In this document: in pieces, positions 54,740-64,000 of the stretch | How the letters are laid out: each line of letters opens with the position of its first letter | Numbering within the stretch: position 1 is the first letter of the stretch | Source of the DNA: Cephalopachus bancanus | Taxonomy: Eukaryota; Chordata; Mammalia; Primates; Tarsiidae | Assembly: GCA_027257055.1 (NCBI GenBank) | Contig: JAPVLO010000056.1 | Coordinates: 4,216,001-4,280,000, forward strand | Reading direction: 5' to 3' | DNA: 64,000 bases | Notes under the pieces: model-generated | What the model was told of the DNA's origin: nothing | The model's input: the letters and a program-made list of their open reading frames with translations, nothing else | Databases searched by the model: none | Position numbers and translations under genes: made by a program

Positions 54740-55535
54740 AGTGCATTAATGCTAGGGGAACCCAGCAGGAGGAGTGGCTAGTTCATTGTGTTCACTAAAG
54801 TAGGTTTCCAAAGACCCATTGGGCAATATTTTTGCCACCTTCTGGTAAACTTATGCTATGCAATTGAAAGAAATGTTTGCATTTGAAAGCAGTTTAAAAT
54901 TATCCCCAGATGTATGCTTTTATGAATTAGGGGGCCATGTCATTATACAGGAAGACACGCCAGGGACTGAAATCGATCCCATCCCTCTCATCTACTCCAG
55001 GGCATTGCCCCATGCTAGGCCCCATCTCTCCTGCCTCTCAGGTAGAACACTCCCATCAGCATACAAAAATGCTATGGAGTCAACTATCTTTTAGAAAGAA
55101 ATCCTCTGGTGATGTCCATCTCTCCCTCATGTCTCTGTTACTCTTTCCAGAAAAACTCCCCAAAGAGTTGAACCCACTTGCAACCTCTGTTTTCTCTCCT
55201 ATTCTCTCTTGAGCCTACTCAGTTGGGCTTTTGCCCTCACCACTTGACTGAAAGAGATATTGTCAGGATCACTAAGGATAATTTTTTTGCCAAATCTGAA
55301 GGTCAGTTCTTAGTTCTCACCCTAACCTAATCACTGATTTGACCCTCTGGGTCACTCCTTTCTTAGAACACATTTTTCACTCAGCTTTTAGAGCAGGCGT
55401 CTTTGGTTTTTCTTCCTACCTTGCCAGGTCCCTCCTTCACAGCTTTCTTGCAGGGTCTTCCTCTTATTAACTTTAGCCATTGAAATGCTTCCAGGATGGT
55501 CTTCACTTCCTTGGAGATTTCAACTCAGGCTTTAG
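54740..55535. other. Unclassified non-coding stretch
   Basis: Pyrimidine-rich near 55100-55210. No repeat recognised with confidence; possibly decayed L2. Confidence 0.4.
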
Positions 55536-55539
55536 ATAA

Positions 55540-56525
55540 GATACGCTCTGAAGAATGACAAGTGAATCTCTCCACCTTCCCTGCCCTTTCCATGGGCTCT
55601 CCAACATGCATCTCAAATGCAACATATTGAAAACAAACCTCTTGATTATCACCTCCCATCGTGCTCCTTCCCTAGACTTTCTCACCTCTGGATGTGGAAA
55701 TTTCTGTATTCTAGCTACTCAGCCTCAGGGTCATCAGGGACCCTTCTTGCTTCCCCACCTTCAACCCATCAGCAAATCCTAAAGCCTCTTCTGAAAAATA
55801 GATCCAGAATCTGACACTTCTCATTGCCTCAGGGTATCCCTCTCTTGGAGACAAGTTCTTTCTTGCCTGGATTGTTGCAGTTACCTCCTGACTGGTTTCC
55901 TTGTTTCCATCCTTGCTGCCTTTCAGACTGATGTCCATGTGGAAGCCAGAGAGATCTTTTAACATGCCAAGTCACATCATGGTCATCCCTTTGCCCAAAG
56001 CCCTCCAGTGGCTCCCATCTCACTCAAGGTCAAATCCAGCATCCATTCCACTCCCTACAAGGTCCTCATATGCAGGACCACTCACTTTTCTTGGCGTGGC
56101 TTCCTCTCCTGCCAGCCTTCTCTCTGCTCTGGCCATGCTGGCCATCTGGCTGTTGCACAACATGCCAACACGTTCCCATCTCAGGACCTTAAGCCTTGCT
56201 CTTCCTCCTACCTGGACACTGTTCCACCATGGCATCCACAGGGCCAGCTCCTCATTTCTCTTGCATGTCCTCAGACAGGACTTTCCAAACAACACTATAT
56301 AAAGTAGTATCTCTCATCGCTATCATCTCCACTCTACTGGTTTTTTCTGCACAGAGTTTATTCTTTCTGATGTGGTGTGTATTTATGTGTTTGTTGATAG
56401 CCTGCTTCCTTCCCCTAGAGCTTAAGCTCCTTAATGCAAATCTTGTTTTGTTCATTGCCTTTGATCCCAGTGTCCAGAACAATGCTGGCACCTGGCAACT
56501 GCTCAAGAAATACTTAAAGAATAAG
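55540..56525 (+). repeat. Long L2 LINE 3' region
   Basis: About 1 kb in L2 order: TGGATTGTTGCAGTTACCTC, CTCCAGTGGCTCCCATCTCA, CCTACAAGGTCCTCATATGC, then the 3' end GAGCTTAAGCTCCTTAATGC and AACAATGCTGGCACCTGGCA. Short frames on both strands are fragments of this. Confidence 0.75.
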
Positions 56526-56660
56526 TTGGAAAACATGTGTTTGAATCCCAGCTCTGGCTCTAATGTCCCCTGTGACCTGGGCAAATCACCTCACTTTCAT
56601 GCCTCAGTGTCTTTAATCTGAAGTGGCAACTGCCATTCTCATCCTTCCTAATTCACTTGA
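56526..56660 (+). repeat. MIR SINE fragment
   Basis: GTGTTTGAATCCCAGCTCTG, TGTGACCTGGGCAAATCACC, CATGCCTCAGTGTCTTTAAT. Confidence 0.75.
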
Positions 56661-57919
56661 TAGGTAAGAAAATCCAGTGAGGTATGGATCATGAAAGCAT
56701 TTGTATTGAAGATATAATGTATAAAATTAGTGGAAGATCATTTCCAAATTGGTAAATTTGGGTATAAAAAGAATGTTATAAAAGACCATGGGTTCTTGTT
56801 CATCTCTTGGGGTTTTCTTTGGAGTAGCCCATCTTGAAGGAGAGAAATAAACTTCTATAATACAACTGATTCCACTGGGTGCCAGGCATGTGGCATGAGC
56901 CAACCTAATATTTATTACAGCTCTGCCTGGAAGGCTGTCTGTGCTCCCTGAGGGCAATAGCCCTGTGTTTTCAGATTTGCAATCCAAGCATGTAACTCAG
57001 AGTCTGCATCATTACACATTTTCTGAATTGGGCTTGATGACGTTTTTTGTGGAGGAAAAGGTTCAAGGATATTAAGTGACTTCCCAAAGGTGGCATGGGT
57101 GGTGTTGTTGTCCTGTGCCAGAGCTAGAGCCAGTGCACCAGGCTTGCAAAAGTTCTGCAGCCAGCAAGCAGGCTGCTCACTTGGGTTCAAGTCTCTTAAA
57201 GCCTATCATGGGCAACGGGCAATGGACAACCGTCTCTGCACATACCTCTTTCCTCAGAGCAGGCAGTGGGCTGTGTGCAGCCAGCCAGCACAATGGCATC
57301 TCTCTAATGCCCTTTCAAAGTGTCCTGAAAAAATCTTCAGTCGGAGGAGAGGGAAGGGTCTTGGAGAAAACCTTCTCCTAATCAGGCTTGACTTCACAGC
57401 ACCTCCCAAGTTTGAATGTACAGTTTTGGGGTTTCCCTATGGCCACTGTGGTTGCTATGGAAACAGAGCAACAAATATTTGGAGGCTGGTAACACTCTCC
57501 CCCCCGCCAACCCAGAAGCCTAGTCAAGAATGTTTGGGACAAGGCCCCTGCCCACCAGGCTGCTGTTGTTGTAGTTGAATGCAGCCTTTGTGAGTAGCCT
57601 CCTGGCCTGCCACCAGGCTCCAAAGAAATGACTCGGCCCAGCTCTTTCTAAAGAGTGTTTGTGTTTTAGTTGTCCACAAAGCAGGCAGGGGTGTAGGGGG
57701 AGTGGGGCAGCTCGACACAACTCTAAGAAAATCATCCGGCCTATGGCTGATTGTCAAGACAAAAATAATGCTAAGTCTCACTATGCAAATATCGTTCAGG
57801 AGAGGCCGTGCCAGGTTGCTGCAGGAATGATGCAAGTTGGCACTCTTTGGGACCCAGCATGTGTGGGAACTCTGTTCTCACAGGGGCCCCGTGGCACCAT
57901 GGCCGAATGAGTCTGTGCC
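56661..57919. other. Unclassified stretch, candidate regulatory DNA
   Basis: No gene. GC content rises at 57070-57640. It contains the X-box-like palindrome at 57451. Frames on both strands overlap and have no domain. If any part of the window is a conserved enhancer, this is one of the better places to look. Confidence 0.35.
57451..57464. promoter_or_regulatory. RFX X-box-like palindrome
   Basis: GTTGCTATGGAAAC fits the near-palindromic X-box bound by RFX factors (GTNRCC...RGYAAC type). A looser copy, GTTTCCCTATGGCCAC, lies 20 bp upstream at 57431-57446. A sequence match only; binding is not shown. Confidence 0.4.
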
Positions 57920-58000
57920 ATCATGCCCATCTTACAGATGAGGAAATGGATGTTCGTGGAAAAGACATAAGATGCTTCTGGTCATTGAACTGGTGAGCAC
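57920..58000 (-). repeat. MIR fragment
   Basis: CCCATCTTACAGATGAGGAA is the conserved MIR core in reverse. Confidence 0.65.
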
Positions 58001-58235
58001 TTAAATTAGTCTCGACATGCCCTGTCCAGTTCAGTGGCCACTTGTGGCTAGTGAACCCATGAAATGTGTCAGGTCCGTGTTGTGAGTGTAAAATGCACAT
58101 CAAATTTCAATATCTTAGTATAAAACATAGAATGTATTGATCTCATTTAAATTGATTACATGCTGAAATGATAGGCTCTTGGAGATATTGGGTTAAATAA
58201 AATATATCATCAAAATGCCGAAGTCGAAATGTCTG
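57993..58235. mobile_element. hAT-like repeat segment, copy 1
   Basis: CAGTGGCCACTTGTGGCTAG is typical of a hAT-Charlie non-autonomous family. It continues with CATGCTGAAATGATAGGCTC and GATATTGGGTTAAATAAAAT. It aligns with copy 2 at 58908-59136 from GCACTTAAATTAG onward. Confidence 0.6.
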
Positions 58236-58239
58236 ATGT

Positions 58240-58645
58240 TATGATTACTAATTGGTACTATTGTAAAGTTCTCTACATTTCAGTGGGACAATGGCAACTT
58301 TTTGGAGTCTCTCACTTTGCACAATCTTGAGAGAAATAGAATACAGTGACATGGAGAAACTAGGCCTTAGCTGGGAGTTAATTTTATTTGTTTGTGGAAC
58401 TTGATATACTTACTTATCATTGCAGGCCAGACATTGTGTGATTTTACTGGAATGGGAAGGCCTGTGGCTTCCCATCTGGCTCCAGTTCTGTTTGGGAGAA
58501 AGGAGGCGGTGAAGGAAATTTGACTTAACAGCAGGTGTTACTTTGAGGGTTAGAAAGGTACCATTGTCTCCTCTGCAATAAACGGCCTGATTTTCACCTG
58601 CTGTCAGAGTGGAAATTCACTTACCATTAAAATGTTGGGTTGTTA
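58240..58645. other. Unclassified non-coding stretch
   Basis: No repeat or gene recognised. Confidence 0.4.
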
Positions 58646-58649
58646 CTTC

Positions 58650-58800
58650 ATTAATTTAGTAAGTCTTTATTAAATGTCTACTGAGGGTCAAGCACTGAGC
58701 TGAGCACTGGGGATAGAGAAATGAATAATATTTGTTTAACGAGTATTGACTGAGTGTGTGCTCTATGCTAGGTACTATATTAGGCCCTGGGGATTCTGCT
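58650..58800 (-). repeat. L2 LINE fragments
   Basis: Two successive matches to the same reverse L2 end: GTCAAGCACTGAGCTGAGCA with 'ctggggatagag', and GTGTGCTCTATGCTAGGTAC with 'ctggggattctg'. Confidence 0.6.
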
Positions 58801-58907
58801 TATTTCATCTCTTCAAGGGAATTGCTATAGTATTGTAAACAGATACTTTCCACAGAAAGGATTATTTCTTCACTTGTAAGTGTAGGGTGCTGGGGGAGCA
58901 CCCAGTA

Positions 58908-59136
58908 AGGCACTTAAATTAGCTTTCACCTTCCCTGTCCAGCTTGGTAGTCACCTGTGGGTAGTGAAAACACGAAATGTGGCTGGCTCATGCTGTCAGT
59001 ATAAAACACACACTGAATTTCAAAGTCTTAATATGAAAAACAGGATGTATTTATCTCATTAGTAATTTAAATTGGTTACATGTTGAAATGATAGGATTTT
59101 GGATATATTGGGTTAAATAACATATATTACAAAATG
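58908..59136. mobile_element. hAT-like repeat segment, copy 2
   Basis: GTAGTCACCTGTGGGTAGTG, TACATGTTGAAATGATAGGA, GGATATATTGGGTTAAATAA. Direct orientation relative to copy 1, about 0.9 kb away. Confidence 0.6.
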
Positions 59137-59149
59137 AGTTGTTGATGTT

Positions 59150-59310
59150 TTCCAGAGCACCATGTTAGCCACCCAGCAGCTCTGTGAGGTAGATATTATT
59201 CTTATTGCCATTTAATTGATAGAGAATGGGCTTATAGTGGTAAAATGACTTGCCCAAGGTTACATGACTTATGAAGGGTAAATCATTTGCCCAAGATCAT
59301 ATGATAAGAC
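59150..59310 (-). repeat. MIR SINE
   Basis: AGCAGCTCTGTGAGGTAGAT, AAAATGACTTGCCCAAGGTT. A second copy of the GCCCAAG(G/A)T motif at 59290 suggests a short local duplication. Confidence 0.65.
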
Positions 59311-59319
59311 CTTCCTTCC

Positions 59320-60011
59320 AAAAAAGTCCATTGATAATTTGATTTAGAAATTGGGTCCTTAATGAGCAGTTAGTTGTCTTCTTTCAATGTGTATTAATAT
59401 TTTCTATAGAGTGCCCACGACGATATTAGAAACATGAGACATATCCAATCATGAACCAGTTTTAGAGTAGACAAATTCTGAAAGTAAAACTTTCATATCT
59501 AGTGCAGATGAAGGCTAGTTGTGCTCAAATAGCTGCTCTCCTCTCTTTTTCTTGACCATAGAATCCTTGATTTTTAGCTGAGCTTGTGGCTGCTGAAAAT
59601 GAAGTCTGTAATGTCTAGCCTCCATGACAGCTAGGTGTTGCCATGTAACCAAGTGCTGGTCCACAAGATGTAAGCAGGGGTGGTGCATGCAGCTTTCGGG
59701 AAGTGTTCATAAATTCAGGGGCTATGCCTTTTGTCCTGCTCTTCATTCTTCTTATTGAATGGAGTGGCCATCTGGGACCAGGATGTTCTTGCTGAATGGA
59801 GCAGCCATTGTGGACCAGTAGTTGGAAACCACTGAGCAATAAGACAGAAGGAGCCTGGGCTTCTGCCATCATAGAGTGCTATTTCTGTCCAGGATCACCT
59901 CCCTCTGGGCTTCTATTATATAGATAATTAAACTTCATGATCATTGTGAGTTTTCTGCCATAAACAGTGACCATAGTTCTCATAGGACTATGTATAAAAT
60001 TTTTCTCCAAA
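59320..60011. other. Unclassified, with short tandem repeat
   Basis: Two diverged units of about 34 bp lie at 59749-59782 and 59786-59819 (GAATGGAGTGGCCAT / GAATGGAGCAGCCAT). The minus frame at 59615-59872 has no domain. Confidence 0.45.
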
Positions 60012-60013
60012 TA

Positions 60014-62280
60014 CAGGCACATCTCATTTTATTGTACTCCACTTTATTGCACCTCGCAGATACTGTGTTCTTCAGAAATTGAAGTCTTCTGTCAACCCTG
60101 TGTCAAGCAAGTCCACTGGCACTATTTTTCCAATAGCACATGCTCACTTCATGCCTTGTGTTACATTTTGATGATTCTCATGGTATTTCAAAATTTTTAA
60201 TGATTATTATATATTTTATGGTGATCTGTGATTAGTGACCTTTGGTGTTACTATTGTCATTATTTTGGCATGCTACAAACTGAGTCCAAATAAGATGCTG
60301 AACTTAATCGATAAACGAGTGTGTTCTGACTACTCCATCAACCGACTGTTCCCCCCTCTCTCTCTCCTCAGGACTTCTTATTCTGTGAGACACAACAATA
60401 TTGAAATTAGGCCAATCAATAACCCTACAGTGGCCTCCAGATGTTCACATTAAAGGAAGAGTCACAGTCTCTCAGCTTAAATCAAAAGCTAGAAATGATT
60501 AAGCTTAGCGAGGCAGGTATGTCAAAAGCCAAGACAGGCTGAAAACTAAGCCTCTTCTGGCAGACAGTTAGTCAGGCTGATAATGCAAAGAAATGGTTTT
60601 TGAGGAAAATTAAAAGTGCTACTCCAGTGAATACACACATGATGAGAAAGTGAAACAGCCTAACTGCTGATATGGAGAAAGTTTTATTGGTCTGGATAGA
60701 AGATCAAACGAACCACAACATTCCCTTAAACCAAAGCCTAATTCAGAGGAAGGTCCTATCTCTCTTCAATTCTAAGAAGGCGAGGAAGCAACAGAAGAAA
60801 AGTTGGAAGATAGCAGAGATTGGTTCAGGAAGATTAAAGAAAGACGCCATCTCCATAACATAAAAGTGCAAAGTGTAGCAGCAGGTGCTGAGGGAAAAGT
60901 TGCAGCAAGTTGTCCAGACAATCTAGTGAAGATCACTGATGAAGATGGTTACACTAAACAACAGATTTTCAATGAAGATGAAATAGTCTTCTATTGGAAG
61001 AAGATGCCATTTAGCACTTTCATAGTAGAGAGAAGTCAATGCCTGGCTTCAATTTTTTCACAGGACTCTCTTGTTAGGGGCTAATGTTGCTGGTGACTTT
61101 AGTTGAAGTTAATGCTCATGTATCTTCTCCCAAATCCTAGGACCCCTAAGAATTATGCTAAATCTGCTCTGCCTGTGCTCTATAAACAGAAAAACAAAGC
61201 CTGAATGGCAGCACATCTGTTTACAGCATGGTTTACTGAATATTGTAAGCCCGCTACTGAGACTGACTTCTCAGAAAAAAAGATTTCCTTTCAAAATATT
61301 GCTACTCATTGACAATGTACCTTGTCACCAAAAAGTTCTGGTGAAGATGTACAAGGAGACGAAAGTTGTTTTCAGGCCTGCTAACACAGTTTTCATTCTG
61401 CAGCCCATGGATCAAGGAGTAATTCCAACTTTCAAGTCTCATTATTTAAGAGTTACATTTCATAAGGCGATTGCCACCATAGATAGCGATTTCTCTGGTG
61501 GATCTGGGAAAAGTTAATTAAAAACCTTCTGAAATGGATTCTAGATGCTATTAAAAACATTCATGATTCATTGAAAGAAGGTCAAAATGTCAACATTAGC
61601 AGGAGTTTGAAAGAAGTTGCTTCCAACCCTCATGAATGACTTTGAAGGGTTCAAGACTTCAGTGGAGGGAGGAACTACTGATGTGGTAGAAATAGCAAGA
61701 GAACTAGAATTAGAAGGGAATCCTGAAAATAAGACTGAATTGCTGCAATCTTGTAATAACAGCTGAATGGATAAGGAGTTGCTTCTTATGGATGAGCAAA
61801 GAAAGTGGTTTCTTGAGATGGCATTTACTCCTCAGGATTGACTCCAGTTCTGAAAGAAGAGCTACTTTGGATGAAATGCTATCAAACAGCTTCACATGCT
61901 ACAGAGAAATCTTTCATGAAAGGAAGAGTCAATCAATGCATAAACTTCACTGTTGTCTTATTTTAAGAAATTGTCACAGCCACCCCAACCTTCATCCACC
62001 ACCACCCTGATCAACCAGCAGCCATCACCATCAAGGTAAAAAGATTATAACTTGCTGCAGGCTCAGAGGATTGCTAGCATTTTTAGCAATCATTTTTAAT
62101 GAAGATATGTACATTTTTTTGAACATACTTCTATTACATGCTTAACAGAATATACTATAGTGTAAACATAATTTTATATGCACTGGGAAGCCAAAAACTT
62201 TGTGTGACTCACTTTATTGTGATCCTCACTTTCTGGTTGTGGTCTGGAATTGAAGTTGCAGTATCTCTGAGGTATGCCTG
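60014..62280 (+). mobile_element. Nearly full-length Tigger1 DNA transposon
   Basis: A 2267-bp pogo/Tigger element. Left end CAGGCACATCTCATTTTATT after TA at 60012-60013. Right end CTCTGAGGTATGCCTG gives the inverted CAGGCATACCTCAGAG. The right-hand TA is changed to CA. Tigger1 consensus is about 2.4 kb, so only small deletions have occurred. The decayed transposase gene fills the centre. Confidence 0.93.
60440..62035 (+). pseudogene. Tigger1 transposase relic
   Basis: A DDE/DDD-type (pogo) transposase broken by stops and frameshifts. In order: KLEMIKLSEAGMSKAKTG near 60490 (helix-turn-helix region), [16 protein letters not shown] at about 60685, YTKQQIFNEDEIVFYWKKMP at about 60947 with the first catalytic Asp, [11 protein letters not shown] near 61300 with the second, [10 protein letters not shown] near 61400 with the third, then YREIFHERKSQSM near 61900. 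Missing stretches lie around 61085-61150 and 61820-61850. Non-functional. Confidence 0.93.
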
Positions 62281-62555
62281 CATTTCAGAAATGAGATGGT
62301 TATAGAAGAATGATCCCTGAAGTCAGAAAAGCCCAAGTCTTAGTTCTTTTCGGGATGTGTGATTTTCAAAAATTTTCATGGATCTATATTTTATATACAC
62401 AAATTTCACTTTTGAAAAATAAATACATGAAAAATAGCTTTAAAAATCATTTAAACACAAAATACTAGATGATAAAAAATAAGTCTTCTTGAAACCTCTA
62501 GGGATCAGTCCTCCAAACCCCTTCTTTGTCACCTTTTCAAAGGCTGTTTCTTGTG
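62281..62555. other. Unclassified AT-rich stretch
   Basis: No repeat or gene recognised. Confidence 0.4.
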
Positions 62556-62559
62556 TGCC

Positions 62560-63350
62560 CTTAAAACAGTCTCAGCATTTTCCCTAATGAGCACTTATGA
62601 TGCAAACTGGTACTCCTCTTTCATTTTGTCATTTAATGGTATATTTTTTAGAGGATTCCATGTGGGTCTGTCCCTTTTCCCCATGGATTTTGCCAAGGTA
62701 TTTAGCCTCTCTATGCCTCTGTTTCTTTTGTAAAATGAGACTAACAATATTTAAGTGAATGCGTGTGTGTGTATATGTATCCGTGAGTGTGTAGCACACA
62801 GGAATGCTCAATAACTCTTGCTCTGTCACTCCTGCTTTCTGCCTTGCAGTCCCATCTATGTCAGACACCACAAAGAGAGCTCATCCCCTATTCAGGAAGA
62901 TCACAGTAGAATTGAATAGATGAGTCTTGTAGGAAAATACAACACCTAACCATATGAGTCCCCCAAAGAGTGCCAGAGAACATGTTGAGTAAGAACCAAA
63001 GTCAGGGAGCAACTTGGAGTTGGGCAGACTGGAGTGTGTGTAGGTGTGGACAAATTAGCTCTCCTTTCTGAGGCTCGGTTTCCAAATTTATAAAATGAGG
63101 ACAATAATATTCATTTACCTGAAAGATTTCTGGAAGTGTAAACCAAGCATGTAAAGTGTTGATCCTGACGATTTGCACAAAATAAATTATTACTAAACAA
63201 AATTCATATTATCACTTTGGGCTGAGGAGATCTGGGAGGGCTTCCTGAATGAAGTGGCTTTTAATCTCAGACTTGAAGGATGGGTAAGACATGGGAACGA
63301 CGTTCCAGATGAAAGTAGGTATGTTAGCAAGCTCAAGGAGACAGGGACGT
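62560..63350. repeat. MIR and L2 patches
   Basis: MIR-like 62695-62830 (TATTTAGCCTCTCTATGCCT, with a GTGTGTGT run). Sense MIR 63000-63195 (TCTGAGGCTCGGTTTCCAAA). Reverse L2 63205-63350 (GGGAGGGCTTCCTGAATGAA, CAGACTTGAAGGATGGGTAA). Confidence 0.6.
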
Positions 63351-64000
63351 AAATGGCAACTCCATGGAGCAGAATAGCAGCACATATACTGGGCTATTAT
63401 TTTGCCATTATTTTCTAGGTATGAAGGAGCTATTCAGGATTATGAGTATGACATGAGGGAGCACGCCATACTCATAACGTGCGACCATGGCAAGTTACAC
63501 AACTTTAGCAAGAAGGTTGATAGACTGGAGTCCAGGAGGCCAGTTAAGACAGGAGACTATCAGGGCCAATAATTAGAGCGTGACACTGGGAATGAAGAAG
63601 GATGCCTCTGAGTCACAGCCCACCAGGCACAGCGACAGGACAGGTGTCGCCCTTTGGACACTCTTGTGAACGAGGGGTGTGGATCCGTAGTGACGTCCCT
63701 GTCCCTGCCCCACCTTCACCCCGTGAGGGATTTCCCAGGCCATGTGCCTGGCTGACCTGACGGATCCCTGGGCATACCTGACCAGCAGAACGGCTCTGCT
63801 CTTTCGTCAAGTCTGAAGTTCACCTTAGCCCGTGACTCAGTGTGAAAGGCTGATGGATTGGTTTGGTGACCCCTGGGGAAGGGTGAGTCACACCAGCAGA
63901 AGTGTCACGGCATTCGAGCCAGTGTGGCCTGTATTGTGGAATCTGGTAGAAAGGTCAGCACGGTGAGTCTGAAGATGTCTGGCTCCATCACTGATTGACA
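63351..64000. other. Unclassified non-coding stretch to window end
   Basis: No repeat or gene recognised. GC rises at 63600-63830. The small minus frame at 63613-63810 is unsupported. Confidence 0.4.

Overview
This is 64 kb of mammalian, almost certainly primate, nuclear DNA with no protein-coding exon that I can support. It reads as intergenic or deep-intronic sequence built from old interspersed repeats (MIR, L2, L1, MaLR/ERVL LTRs, Tigger and hAT DNA transposons) plus about ten Alu copies. Alu elements indicate a primate or close relative. The better-preserved Alus share an unusual diagnostic state: the middle A-rich linker reads CTCTACAATAAATC, the right monomer reads GAGCCCAGCAGGTCGAGGCTG, and the 3' end reads GAGACTCCAACTCAAA. 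This matches neither anthropoid AluS/Y nor the lemur or loris Alu types I know. Together with lineage-specific L1 3' ends and two mariner copies I cannot match to human families, it makes a tarsier the best guess; the species call is inference.

Layout. 1-9.3 kb: L2, MIR and five Alu pieces, including a short inverted duplication (3.26/4.02 kb) that carries unique flank. 9.3-10.4 kb: an MLT1 LTR broken by a mariner fragment, then a dimeric Alu with a 13-bp target-site duplication (TSD). 11.5-13.8 kb: a complete 298-bp Tigger-type MITE, a 97%-identical inverted duplication with arms 1.5 kb apart, and an L1 3' end. 20.8-22.7 kb: a MIR-dense stretch. 23.6-26 kb: an MLT1 LTR split by an RPL32 processed pseudogene whose tail has become a TG/CG microsatellite, then a 125-bp direct duplication flanking an ERVL (MLT2-type) solo LTR with a 5-bp TSD. 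26.7-34.2 kb: a MER2-type element, three Alus and many MIRs. 35.7-37.5 kb: a second mariner fragment, a possible U1 snRNA 5' fragment with A-tail, and a second L1 3' end. 38.95/40.6 kb: a third, older inverted duplication. 46.6-47.0 kb: an MST-type MaLR solo LTR with a 5-bp TSD. 49.6-52 kb: an AT-rich antisense L1 body, a 50-bp AC microsatellite and a Tigger-like element. 55.5-56.5 kb: a long L2 3' region. 57.4 kb: an RFX X-box-like palindrome. 58.0/58.9 kb: two related hAT-like segments. 60.0-62.3 kb: a nearly full-length Tigger1 transposon with a decayed transposase that keeps its three catalytic aspartates.

Nothing here forms an operon, pathway or coherent gene system, and I found no convincing novel biological system. 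The most unusual signal is structural: four short (75-135 bp) duplications, three inverted and one direct, with copies only 0.7-1.7 kb apart, in sequence that is at least partly unique. This suggests repeated local template switching. Family names come from remembered consensus sequences, not a database search, so subfamily names are approximate. Boundaries given without a TSD are good to about 10-30 bp.
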